A stretch of DNA of 64,000 nucleotides. It comes from an uncultured Chryseobacterium sp. GTDB lineage: Bacteria; Bacteroidota; Bacteroidia; Flavobacteriales; Weeksellaceae. The stretch is taken from contig CAJYLO010000017.1 in the NCBI GenBank assembly GCA_913776245.1, forward strand, positions 85,184-149,183, written 5' to 3'. Under the pieces are notes generated by a model, which saw only the letters and a list, made by a program, of their open reading frames with translations, was not told the DNA's origin and did no database searches. Both the position numbers and the translations under genes were made by a program. Within the stretch, counting starts at the first letter, position 1; every line of letters starts with the position of its first letter. This document shows, piece by piece, positions 7,658-15,488 of this stretch.

Positions 7658-10078
7658 ATGAAAATTAAACTTTTTATCCTTCCGCTATTATTTTTATTCG
7701 GATTTTTTTCTGCACAGAAATCTGCTGTAACAGACAGTATCTCAAGAAAAAAACTACAGGCTGTTAAGAAGGATCAGTCCATTAAAATTGACGGAATATT
7801 GGATGATGAGATATGGAAAAATGTTCCCATAGCAACCAATTTTGTTGAAAGACAGCCAAATAACGGAAGGCCGCAGGCCGATAGTGTAAAGACCGAAGTG
7901 AAGTTTTTGTATGATGACACCGGTTTATACATTGCCGCTCAGATGTATGATCCGGATCCATCAAAAATATTAAAAGAACTTACGGAAAGAGATAATATTG
8001 CCAATGATGATTTTTTCGGGATTATTATTAATGGCTATAATGACCATCAGCAAAGTCTTGAGTTTATTGTTACAGCGGCCGGCGTTCAGGTAGATGGAAA
8101 ATTGACGACCGAAAATGAAGATATGTCCTGGAATGCCGTTTGGTACAGCGCAGTGAAAATCAATGAAAAAGGATGGGCTGTGGAAATGAAGATTCCTTTT
8201 TTTGAACTTCGGTTCCCTAAAAAAAATGTGCAGGAATTTGGTCTTAATATGATCAGAAAAATAAAGAGAACCAATACAATGTATGACTGGAACCACGTAG
8301 ATAACCAAAAAGGAAATTATACCTTGTATGATGGTGTTCTTGGTGGTGTTGCAGATATAAAAACGCCTACAAGGCTTTCCTTTACGCCGTATTTTTCTAC
8401 TTATGTCAATAATTATGATGGGAAAACCGAAACCAATGTGAATGGCGGAATGGATCTGAAATACGGGATTAATGACGCATTCACTTTCGATATGACTTTG
8501 ATTCCGGATTTTGGACAGGCCAATTTCGATAATTCTATCCTTAACCTGACACCTTTTGAACAGCAGTTTGCTGAGCAGCGTTCTTTTTTTATGGAAGGTA
8601 CAGAATTATTTAGCAAAGGCGATATGTTTTATTCCAGGAGAGTTGGCGGCAGTCCATCGCGTTATCCTGTCATAGATGAACAAAAAGAAACCGTTACAGA
8701 ATATCCTGCTAAAGTAAAATTATTTAACGCTTTCAAAATCTCCGGAAGAACGAAAAAAGGTCTGGGTATTGGCATTTTCAATGGTGTGACGGAGAAAATG
8801 GAAGCCACAATCCAGGATAATGAAACGGGCGCGATCAGAAAAGAAGTCGTAGAACCCTGGACAAATTATAATGTACTGGTTTTTGACCAGCGTTTTGGTG
8901 ACAATTCCTCTGTAACATTGGTTAATACAAATACCACAAGATCCGGTGATTTTCGGGATGCTAATGCAACAGGGCTTTTATGGAGCATTGCCAACAAAAA
9001 GAACACCTATACTTACTACGGAAATCTCAAAGGAAGCTGGGTGATGAATGATGACACAAAATTTGGAAACCGGGGAACTGTCGGTGTCGGAAAATTCTCG
9101 GGAAAGCATAGATTCGAGGTCAATGCCAATTATGTGAATAAAGACTGGGATATCAATGATCTTGGCTTTTCTACTAAAACGAATTATGGTAATCATAATA
9201 TCTGGTATGGTTACAGAATCCTGCAGCCGAGCGGGAAACTCAACAATATGTATCTCAATTTCAACCTGAATTATTATCACAGGCTGGAACCGTTCCTCAA
9301 CCAGAAACTAATTTTCAACCACAACAATTCATTCACAAATAAGAAATTCCAGAGTTTTGGCGGCGGAGTAGAATTTACACCTTACGGTGAAAAAGATATC
9401 TACGAGCCGAGGACTTTCGGAAGGCATCTGAACGTTCCCGGATATTTTGACAGCTGGCTTTGGTTTGAAAATGACAGCCGTAAAAAAGTACAATATAACA
9501 TCAACGTAGACTATTATGCCTATGATGAGAAAGGAAGAAATCAGGTGATCCCATCATTGTACCTGCGTTACAGGGCGTCGGATAAAATGAAACTGATCTG
9601 GCAGTTCAACCCGGTTTTCAGTAATAATGAAGTCGGATTTTCCGGAAAAGATTCTGCCGGAACTATTTATATGGGCAGAAGACAAAGGAATACTTATGAG
9701 AATGCAATTACGGGTCAATATACATTCAACGAGAAAATGACACTGGCACTGGCATTCCGGCATTATTTTTCCGATGTTACCTATAAGCAGTTTTATACTT
9801 TGAGTAATGACGGAAGCCTTGATCCGAATACTGCTTATAATCCGAACCTGAATGGCACATACAACTCCTGGAATGTAGATCTCCGCTATTCCTGGTGGTT
9901 TGCGCCGGGAAGCCAGCTGACCTTGCTTTACAGAAATGCAACAAGCAATTATCTGGATGTTTCAAGGCTTAAGTTTAAAAATAATTTTGATCAGCTTTTT
10001 AATGAGCCGATGATTAACAATTTTTCACTCAGAATCACTTATTTCCTGGATTATAACCGGATGAAGAATTGGTTTTAA
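7658..10078 (+). CDS. DUF5916 outer-membrane beta-barrel protein with CBM9-like domain
   Basis: 806 residues. Signal peptide 1-20 ends SAQ. Residues ~35-230 match the CBM9-like fold found in this family: IKIDGILDDEIW, then DDTGLYIAAQMYDPDPSKI, then WAVEMKIPFFELRFP. The rest (DUF5916) is rich in alternating aromatic/polar strands and ends in a beta signal-like NRMKNWF, as expected of an outer-membrane barrel. Members are common in Bacteroidota; the substrate is unknown, though carbohydrate or peptide binding is often suggested. It stands alone, downstream of glnS and its terminator. Confidence 0.85.
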   Translation: MKIKLFILPLLFLFGFFSAQKSAVTDSISRKKLQAVKKDQSIKIDGILDDEIWKNVPIATNFVERQPNNGRPQADSVKTEVKFLYDDTGLYIAAQMYDPDPSKILKELTERDNIANDDFFGIIINGYNDHQQSLEFIVTAAGVQVDGKLTTENEDMSWNAVWYSAVKINEKGWAVEMKIPFFELRFPKKNVQEFGLNMIRKIKRTNTMYDWNHVDNQKGNYTLYDGVLGGVADIKTPTRLSFTPYFSTYVNNYDGKTETNVNGGMDLKYGINDAFTFDMTLIPDFGQANFDNSILNLTPFEQQFAEQRSFFMEGTELFSKGDMFYSRRVGGSPSRYPVIDEQKETVTEYPAKVKLFNAFKISGRTKKGLGIGIFNGVTEKMEATIQDNETGAIRKEVVEPWTNYNVLVFDQRFGDNSSVTLVNTNTTRSGDFRDANATGLLWSIANKKNTYTYYGNLKGSWVMNDDTKFGNRGTVGVGKFSGKHRFEVNANYVNKDWDINDLGFSTKTNYGNHNIWYGYRILQPSGKLNNMYLNFNLNYYHRLEPFLNQKLIFNHNNSFTNKKFQSFGGGVEFTPYGEKDIYEPRTFGRHLNVPGYFDSWLWFENDSRKKVQYNINVDYYAYDEKGRNQVIPSLYLRYRASDKMKLIWQFNPVFSNNEVGFSGKDSAGTIYMGRRQRNTYENAITGQYTFNEKMTLALAFRHYFSDVTYKQFYTLSNDGSLDPNTAYNPNLNGTYNSWNVDLRYSWWFAPGSQLTLLYRNATSNYLDVSRLKFKNNFDQLFNEPMINNFSLRITYFLDYNRMKNWF

Positions 10079-10080
10079 AT

Positions 10081-10178
10081 AATTTGGGCAGCTTTATCCG
10101 TCCTCCGTTCCCGCTTTTTTGTTCCGCTTTGCTTCACAAAAAGAGCTCCACTCAGGCCGGGCTGCAAGCCATTCAAAA
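10081..10178 (-). repeat. Intergenic repeat element, copy 1
   Basis: Read on the minus strand this segment carries the blocks CCCGGCCTGAGTGGAGCTC, AAAAAAGCGGGAACGGAGG and GGATAAAGCTGCC. The same ordered blocks, diverged, occur at 48765-48880 on the plus strand. It contains no gene and lies between two convergent genes. Confidence 0.65.
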
Positions 10179-10179
10179 T

Positions 10180-10212
10180 AAAAACTCCGTTCCAATATGA
10201 AACGGAGTTTTC
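10180..10212. terminator. Bidirectional terminator
   Basis: AAAACTCCGTT pairs with AACGGAGTTTT around an eight-base loop. It ends both the DUF5916 gene and the convergent GNAT/OsmC operon. Confidence 0.8.
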
Positions 10213-10262
10213 TATAATTGATAAAGAAATAATAATCATTTATCATTTATTTTATTTAATAA

Positions 10263-10544
10263 TTAAAGAACATCCCGGATATCTTCATTCTTTTGGAACA
10301 TGGCTTTTGCGAAAGGGCAAAGAGGAATGATTTTAAGGTTTTTTTCCCGGGCATATTCCACAGCTTTGTAAACCATTTCTTTTCCTACACCTTTCCCGTT
10401 ATAGGCTTCTTCAACTTCCGTATGATCGATGATGAATTTATCATTTCCTGCCCAGGTATAAGTCATGGTTCCGGCTTGTTTTCCGTTAAAAAAAGCTACA
10501 AATTCACCGTGCTTTTCTCCGTTGTTATGTTTTACTTCCAGCAT
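10263..10544 (-). CDS. Small GNAT-family N-acetyltransferase (YjdJ-like)
   Basis: 93 residues, a minimal single-domain GNAT. It has the strand HTEVEEAYNGKGVGKEMV, where the GKGVGKE loop is the acetyl-CoA pyrophosphate-binding Q/RxxGxG/A-type motif, and a C-terminal LKIIPLCPFAKAMF segment typical of the YjdJ/NATD1 subgroup. It is the last gene of a five-gene minus-strand operon, 3 bp after the OsmC gene. The substrate is unknown. A second, related GNAT is the first gene of the same operon. Confidence 0.85.
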   Translation of the reverse strand: MLEVKHNNGEKHGEFVAFFNGKQAGTMTYTWAGNDKFIIDHTEVEEAYNGKGVGKEMVYKAVEYAREKNLKIIPLCPFAKAMFQKNEDIRDVL

Positions 10545-10547
10545 TAT

Positions 10548-10946
10548 TTATGAGATTTTTGTTAATACTTCTATATCGTTCGTTAATATTTTGTGGATTG
10601 GACAGGCGTCAGCAATTTTAAATAATTTGTCTTTTATTTCTTCACTGATTTCCGTTGTGCCGAAGTCAATCACCCTGCAGAATTGCGCCGTTTTTGTCTG
10701 CGGATAGTTTTCCAGCTCCACTTCCACATTAATCTGAGGAAGATCCCAGCCTTTCCTGTCGATGTACATTCTCAAAGTCGCGGCTGTGCAGCTTGCGAGC
10801 GAAGTGGCCAGGATCTCAAACGGATTGAAACCTTTATTTCCCCCACCTTTATCAACAGGCTCATCGGTTATCAGACTGTTTTCTCCGGCTATTACTTCGG
10901 TGTAATATTTTTCTGTTCCCAGGCTTGCTTTTACTTTTACTCCCAT
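10548..10946 (-). CDS. OsmC-family peroxiredoxin-like protein
   Basis: 132 residues. OsmC/Ohr proteins reduce organic hydroperoxides through two cysteines. Here Cys53 (SLASCTAATLRMY) and Cys115 (ADACPIHKIL) are in the expected places, with the GFNPFEILATSL helix start. It lies 2 bp from the YjdI-like Fe-S gene upstream and 3 bp from a GNAT gene downstream. The context suggests a role in handling reactive oxygen or sulfur species; the precise substrate is an inference. Confidence 0.92.
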   Translation of the reverse strand: MGVKVKASLGTEKYYTEVIAGENSLITDEPVDKGGGNKGFNPFEILATSLASCTAATLRMYIDRKGWDLPQINVEVELENYPQTKTAQFCRVIDFGTTEISEEIKDKLFKIADACPIHKILTNDIEVLTKIS

Positions 10947-10948
10947 AT

Positions 10949-11161
10949 TTATGAATTTATTTTAAAGCTTAAAGCACCTGAAGGGCATTTTGAAATCTGG
11001 TCTTTCAGTTCTTCCGCTGTAGCATTATCCTGTTTTATCCATGGTCTGTCCTTCGGATTATAAACTTTAGGAAGCATTTTTACGCAGATTCCTGCATGCA
11101 CACACACTTTCGGTTTCCAGATTATGGTGATTTCTCCTGTATTGTATTCGTGGGTTTCCAT
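10949..11161 (-). CDS. YjdI-like small Fe-S cluster protein (Fer4_19)
   Basis: 70 residues. Conserved ligand candidates are Cys20 and Cys26 in VCVHAGICVKML, with His22 between them, and Cys59 in SKCPSGALSF. The PWI motif is at 40-42. In E. coli, yjdI and the GNAT gene yjdJ are adjacent, and the same pairing appears in this operon. It is probably an electron carrier for the neighbouring FMN reductase, which is inference from operon position. One base separates it from that gene. Confidence 0.85.
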   Translation of the reverse strand: METHEYNTGEITIIWKPKVCVHAGICVKMLPKVYNPKDRPWIKQDNATAEELKDQISKCPSGALSFKINS

Positions 11162-11162
11162 A

Positions 11163-11690
11163 TTAAATTTGTTTTTTGAAGTTATCGATTTTGGAATTGA
11201 TTTCTTTCAAAAGTTCAGGCTCCACAATGCCATTTTCGAGGTCAAAATTTTCATAGAATTTTGGTAAAGAAAATGTTTCCCTGATATCGGCCCCGAACTG
11301 CGGAAAGAATTTGTGCGCTTCTGCCATCACATTGCCACCGCCATAACCGCCGGGTGAAGTTGTCATCAGGAACATCGGTTTGTCCTGAAAAACCTTTACA
11401 TTGATCCTTGATGCCCAATCAAATATATTCTTAAAAGCCACACTGTAAGAACGGTTGTTTTCTGCGAGAGAGCAGATGATTACATCACTTTCTTCAATAT
11501 TCTTCAGGAATCTGTGCGCTTCTTCAGGAAAACCTTTTTTCTCCAGATCAACAGAGAATACCGGCATCAGGTAATCATTGATATCAATTAAATTAATGTC
11601 ATCATCAGGAAAACTTTTCAGAACAAATCTTACAAGTTCTCTGTTAATAGATGTGGAGGAATTACTTCCTGCAAATGCAAATATTTTCAT
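11163..11690 (-). CDS. NADPH-dependent FMN reductase-family protein
   Basis: 175 residues with a flavodoxin-like fold. The N-terminal FMN phosphate loop is FAGSNSSTSINRELV, and the family's second FMN contact is TTSPGGYGGGNVM (about 110-122). Such enzymes pass electrons from NAD(P)H to flavin or quinone. It sits second in the operon between a GNAT gene (14 bp) and the small Fe-S protein gene (1 bp). This invites the reading that the reductase, Fe-S protein and OsmC form one redox chain. Confidence 0.88.
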   Translation of the reverse strand: MKIFAFAGSNSSTSINRELVRFVLKSFPDDDINLIDINDYLMPVFSVDLEKKGFPEEAHRFLKNIEESDVIICSLAENNRSYSVAFKNIFDWASRINVKVFQDKPMFLMTTSPGGYGGGNVMAEAHKFFPQFGADIRETFSLPKFYENFDLENGIVEPELLKEINSKIDNFKKQI

Positions 11691-11704
11691 AGTTGAGATT
11701 GATT

Positions 11705-12022
11705 TTATAATTGGTCATATCCTCCGAAATTTTCATCTACTATTGCTTTCCATTCCGGGTGCTTTTTGATATAAGCAAAAACGTAAGGACAGAACGGAAG
11801 TAATTTTTTTCCGCTAGCCTTGATATAATGTAATGTTTTCTCTACCACTGCAGCTGCAGCTCCTGTTCCGGCTAGTTCTGGCTCTGCTTCTGTATGTACC
11901 AACGCCATCTGATGTTCTCTTTCGCCATAATTAATGAATGCGAAATGTCCATTAACTTCTATCTCGAAACGTTTTTTAGTTTCATTCTTTACAAGCTCTA
12001 CGCCTTCGAATTCTGGTTTCAT
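11705..12022 (-). CDS. Small GNAT-family N-acetyltransferase (YjdJ-like), first gene of the operon
   Basis: 105 residues. Residues 15-40 give the first strands (RFEIEVNGHFAFINY), HTEAEPELAGTGAAAAVV is the acetyl-CoA loop, and LLPFCPYVFAYI is the characteristic YjdJ/NATD1 C-terminal segment. It resembles the operon's last gene in layout but is not a near-identical copy. A TAATTTTG -7 box lies 35 bp upstream, and the four genes downstream are spaced by 1-14 bp, so all five should be co-transcribed. Confidence 0.85.
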   Translation of the reverse strand: MKPEFEGVELVKNETKKRFEIEVNGHFAFINYGEREHQMALVHTEAEPELAGTGAAAAVVEKTLHYIKASGKKLLPFCPYVFAYIKKHPEWKAIVDENFGGYDQL

Positions 12023-12057
12023 AATTTATTGTTTTAAAGTTAGCAATTATTTGATTT

Positions 12058-12065
12058 CAAAATTA
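12058..12065 (-). promoter_or_regulatory. -7 promoter box of the GNAT/FMN reductase/Fe-S/OsmC operon
   Basis: TAATTTTG on the minus strand, 35 bp before the first start codon. No clear -33 partner. Confidence 0.5.
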
Positions 12066-12122
12066 GATAAACAAAAAATGCTGGAAATTGATGTAGGATA
12101 TTTTCGCAAATTGTCTGCAAAT

Positions 12123-12154
12123 AAAAAATCCTGCGAAATATTTCACAGGATCTG
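12123..12154. terminator. Terminator-like hairpin
   Basis: AATCCTG...CAGGAT hairpin with A/T-rich flanks, placed after the stop of the minus-strand membrane-protein gene. The same stem core (AATCCTG/CAGGATT) recurs at 12854 and 15437. Confidence 0.6.
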
Positions 12155-12190
12155 AGTGGGTTAAAATATTGATTTGTGTTTTTAGTGTTC

Positions 12191-12634
12191 TTATTCTGAT
12201 CTTGCCTCTTCAATCAAAGCCATAATGTGGTCTATATTATTAATGTCTTTGTCATGCCATTTTCCAATTTGATAGGAAAACGTTCTTATTCCTTTTCTTG
12301 TTCTTACAGCTACGTTAAGCTTATTATTGATCAAACCTTTTCCAAATTTCAGAGAAATCACTTTTTGTAAAGGAATTTCCAAAACCGGTCCTTTTTTATT
12401 TGCAAAAGGATGATAATACTCTACTGAAAGAATGTGCTGAGAAGCTGATAAAAAAAATATTCTCAGTTTTACAATTCTCCAGACTGAAAAAATAAGCACC
12501 AAAAGAAATATACAGTAAAAAACCTGGTTTTCTAAATGAAGCAGCTTTTTACCAAAAATAGCGAATAATACATCTGCTACTATCAAAAGTAAGAATCCGT
12601 ACATCAATGTTGCGGTTTCTTTTTTATTGTTCAT
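12191..12634 (-). CDS. Small membrane protein with cytoplasmic beta domain, unknown function
   Basis: 147 residues from the ATG at 12634; an in-frame ATG at 12661 is also possible and adds nine basic residues. Two transmembrane helices follow the N-terminus (about 8-26 and 34-52). After them comes a soluble domain of regular strands (VISLKFGKGLINNKLNVAV, then GIRTFSYQIGKW), which resembles bacterial PH-like domains. That resemblance is from pattern only. No family name is offered. A perfect 10-bp hairpin abuts the upstream ATG, so the leader may be structured. Confidence 0.65.
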   Translation of the reverse strand: MNNKKETATLMYGFLLLIVADVLFAIFGKKLLHLENQVFYCIFLLVLIFSVWRIVKLRIFFLSASQHILSVEYYHPFANKKGPVLEIPLQKVISLKFGKGLINNKLNVAVRTRKGIRTFSYQIGKWHDKDINNIDHIMALIEEARSE

Positions 12635-12662
12635 TTTTCTGGTAATCTTTTTTTTCAGCATC

Positions 12663-12688
12663 TTACAGAGTCATAAAAGACTCTGTAA
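12663..12688. promoter_or_regulatory. Perfect 10-bp inverted repeat at the 5' end of the membrane-protein gene
   Basis: TTACAGAGTC, six-base loop, GACTCTGTAA. In the minus-strand transcript it ends one base before the possible ATG at 12661. It lacks a U-run, so it is more likely an operator or leader hairpin than a terminator. Confidence 0.5.
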
Positions 12689-12853
12689 AAAGACACTGAG
12701 ATTTCATTAAATGTGTTTCTAGAATCAAGTTCCATATTGAGAACTTTCTTATACTGCAAATTTATCAGTAAACAGTAATGGCATCCAAACAAAAACCATA
12801 GATGTATGTCGCTTATCTTGTAGATATTTTTCTACAATTACAGGTTTTTTAAA

Positions 12854-12886
12854 TAAAAAATCCTGCAATTAATTTGCAGGATTTTT
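12854..12886. terminator. Strong terminator-like hairpin
   Basis: AAAAATCCTGCAA pairs with TTGCAGGATTTTT, with A and T runs on either side. It is oriented to end the two-component operon that reads leftwards. Confidence 0.75.
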
Positions 12887-13032
12887 ATAATCATTTGTTT
12901 GTGTTTTCAGAATCAGAAATAATCGGATAACCGTTTCATTATTTCTGATGCAAAGCTATGTTTATATGCAATGTGTTCAAAATAAATAAGTTAGATATAA
13001 ATCGATCGCGTTGTAGATTTTTTTCTACAACA

Positions 13033-13674
13033 TCAGCTGTGATTTTTAATCATTTCTACAAGTTCCAGAATATTATCGACATTCAGCTTTTCAAAAATTC
13101 TTTTTTTTATGGTGCTGACCGTATTTTGCTTGATTTGCAGCCGATTGGCTATCTCCAGGTTTCCAAACCCTTGTGCATACATATCAGCAATTTCCATCTC
13201 TCTTTCTGTGAGGCGGTAAAGAGGGTTGATCAATCTGGGATTACGGAAAGAATCCATCATAAGGTTTCTGGTCAACGGAGAAATATATTCGCCTTCCTCA
13301 TATATTTTGATAATGGCTTTTTTTACATCGTCTTCCTCGCTGAGCTTGCTTATAAATCCATTGGCGCCGGCATTCAGATATTTCAGAGATTGTGTGGCTT
13401 CATCAATACCGGTGAAGATCAGAATTTTAGTTTCCGGGCTTATAATTTTAATATCCTCCAATATCGTAATGCTGTTTCCATCGGGAAAATGAGCGTCCAT
13501 TATCAGGATATCGATAGTATATTTTTCTAATGTTTCCATGATTTTAGGAAGTGAGGATGCATGAAATACTTCCGATTCAAACGCCATTTCTTCCAGCAGA
13601 AAAACTATTCCCTGGCGGATAAGGCTATGATCATCAGCAAGTAAGAAGCTTACTTTTTTATTTTCTATACTCAT
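13033..13674 (-). CDS. NarL/FixJ-type response regulator
   Basis: 213 residues. Receiver domain with Asp14-Asp15 and phosphoacceptor Asp60 (DILIMDAHFPDG). The C-terminal LuxR-type helix-turn-helix has LTEREMEIADMYAQGFGN and IKQNTVSTIKKRIFEKL. Its ATG overlaps the stop of the upstream histidine kinase in an ATGA arrangement (13671-13674), so the two are translationally coupled. A hairpin with arms TTGTAGA/TCTACAA follows two bases after the stop. Confidence 0.94.
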   Translation of the reverse strand: MSIENKKVSFLLADDHSLIRQGIVFLLEEMAFESEVFHASSLPKIMETLEKYTIDILIMDAHFPDGNSITILEDIKIISPETKILIFTGIDEATQSLKYLNAGANGFISKLSEEDDVKKAIIKIYEEGEYISPLTRNLMMDSFRNPRLINPLYRLTEREMEIADMYAQGFGNLEIANRLQIKQNTVSTIKKRIFEKLNVDNILELVEMIKNHS

Positions 13675-15401
13675 TTCTTAAGATCAAGATTAAAATTAAA
13701 CTTAACTGTTGTACCTTTTCCAAGTTCACTGTCTGCAGTAATTTTTCCGGAAAATAACTCTACAATTTCCTTGCAGAGACTTAGCCCAAGACCTGCTCCG
13801 AGATTTTCAACATCTTCTGATAACACCCCCTGATAATAGGGCTCAAAGATCTTTTCGAGATCGGATTTTGAAATTCCGGCACCTGTATCATTTATTTCGG
13901 TTACTAATGATATTGTGTTCTGGTCAACAGTTTCGGTTTTTATATTAACGGTAATTTGCCCGTTTTCTGTAAACTTATTGGCATTTCCCAGAATATTCAT
14001 ATACACCTGATGAATTTTTGCATTGTCCGAATAAACCTCCAAATCAGGACTGATGGTTTCCTTGACAATAAATTTATTATTCCGGGTTTCAATAAATGGT
14101 TCCACAGATGTCATTATGGAAGTGATTTCATCTTTAAGATTAAATTCGGAACGTGTCAGCTTGTTTTCTTTGTGCTGGTTTTTAGTATATTCCAGGATCT
14201 GATTAGCCTGTATTAAAATGGAATTATTTGTGAAACTGATGGATTTCAGATATTCCTTGATGCTTTCATCATTGGTTTTTTTACTGATCCTGTTGATGAA
14301 AAGCCCGATGATCTTCAATGGCGATCTCATCTCGTGGCTCAGCATGCCAAGAATTCTGTTTTTGAAGCTGAGGTTTTCCCGGATTTGGATATTGGCATTT
14401 TTCAGGCGTCTTTCATATACAAAAGCAATCCGGGTAAGCAGCATGATCAGGATTGAAACGATGAACATAAGGATCATTGCTCCCAGTACCAGATAATTCC
14501 GGGTTTCATTATTTTTAGATGTCTGCTTTTCATATTCTCTTTGCAGTTCGGTTTTAGAATCTTTAATGGCAACATCATAAATATTCATAAGGTCATTACT
14601 GTAGATCAGCAATTCATTGAATACTTTATAGAATTTTCCGTTATGATTTCGGTTATTATTGATATTAACCTGTATCTTCTGGACTTGTCTGGAATAATGA
14701 TTGTTAATGGTTTTTACAATACTGTCCATATCAGATTTTATCCTTTGTCCGGTAGTAAGCCCTGCATTTTTTACGGTTATGATTGTGCTTTCTTTCTGCA
14801 CATCTACCTTGCCCGCAATCGCATCACCCAGACGGCCAAATAGGCCTTTCTTTTTTACGGTGTCTGAAACTGTTTTTGTTTCGATATCGAATTTTTCAAA
14901 ATTATAATTATTGAAATCGTATTTTTTGAATTTTGGCACATCTTCATTTACCTTAAAACTGGATTTGGTAGAAAACTGATAGCTGGAATCCGCAAGCATT
15001 TTCAATTTTCTGAATTCGGAAGAATCTCTCTTCTGTGGCAGAATAATGTTGTCTAGCCTTGGATTATTGAAACTGTTAATGCTGTCAATATTCTTAGTAA
15101 GCTTATTAACGGATGCAAAATAAGCGTTCAGATATTTTTGGTCATTGGTAATCAGGTATTTCTGGAAATAATCCTGAGAGGTGACAAGTTCTTTTTTGGA
15201 ATCCTCCGTCAGGTTTTCCAGTATGTTGATTTCACTGAGCTGTTTTTGAAGAAAAGACAGGTTTTCCCTGCTTCTGAACTCATTATAAAAATAACCGGCA
15301 AGAATAATCTGGATAAAAAGAATACAGATAATCAGAGAGTAATGGACAACCTTCCTGTACTTGAAACTGGAAAAACCGGTGTTGTCATCTTTCGGATCCA
15401 T
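13671..15401 (-). CDS. Sensor histidine kinase with large periplasmic domain
   Basis: 576 residues. TM1 at about 17-38 is followed by a ~260-residue extracytoplasmic region rich in Lys, Asn and Asp with helical heptads, then TM2 near 305-327. HisKA has GMLSHEMRSPLKIIG, and the ATPase domain has ILGNANKFTENG, DTGAGIS, IFEPYYQG and GAGLGLSLCKEIV. There is no attached receiver. It overlaps the NarL-type regulator by 4 bp, which makes a classical pair. The ligand is unknown; no similar sensor domain was recognised. Confidence 0.93.
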   Translation of the reverse strand: MDPKDDNTGFSSFKYRKVVHYSLIICILFIQIILAGYFYNEFRSRENLSFLQKQLSEINILENLTEDSKKELVTSQDYFQKYLITNDQKYLNAYFASVNKLTKNIDSINSFNNPRLDNIILPQKRDSSEFRKLKMLADSSYQFSTKSSFKVNEDVPKFKKYDFNNYNFEKFDIETKTVSDTVKKKGLFGRLGDAIAGKVDVQKESTIITVKNAGLTTGQRIKSDMDSIVKTINNHYSRQVQKIQVNINNNRNHNGKFYKVFNELLIYSNDLMNIYDVAIKDSKTELQREYEKQTSKNNETRNYLVLGAMILMFIVSILIMLLTRIAFVYERRLKNANIQIRENLSFKNRILGMLSHEMRSPLKIIGLFINRISKKTNDESIKEYLKSISFTNNSILIQANQILEYTKNQHKENKLTRSEFNLKDEITSIMTSVEPFIETRNNKFIVKETISPDLEVYSDNAKIHQVYMNILGNANKFTENGQITVNIKTETVDQNTISLVTEINDTGAGISKSDLEKIFEPYYQGVLSEDVENLGAGLGLSLCKEIVELFSGKITADSELGKGTTVKFNFNLDLKK

Positions 15402-15434
15402 TTGTGTTTTGTTTTAGTTTTTTTAAAGTTAATA

Positions 15435-15472
15435 AAAAATCCTGTAAAAATAACATTTACAGGATTAATATT
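15435..15472. terminator. Hairpin terminator between pheS and the two-component operon
   Basis: AAAAATCCTGTAAA pairs with TTTACAGGATT, with flanking A/T runs. It lies just after pheS in the leftward direction. Confidence 0.7.
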
Positions 15473-15488
15473 TCATAAAAATAATGAA

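Larger units (their letters stand above)
12662..13032. other. 371-bp spacer with no gene but five hairpins
   Basis: No credible coding sequence is seen on either strand. Listed left to right: the 10-bp repeat at 12663-12688; TTGTAGA/TCTACAA at 12818-12837; a terminator at 12854-12886; a 12-bp perfect repeat at 12912-12949 (ATCAGAAATAAT/ATTATTTCTGAT); and a second TTGTAGA/TCTACAA at 13011-13030, just past the stop of the NarL-type regulator. See findings. Confidence 0.6.
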
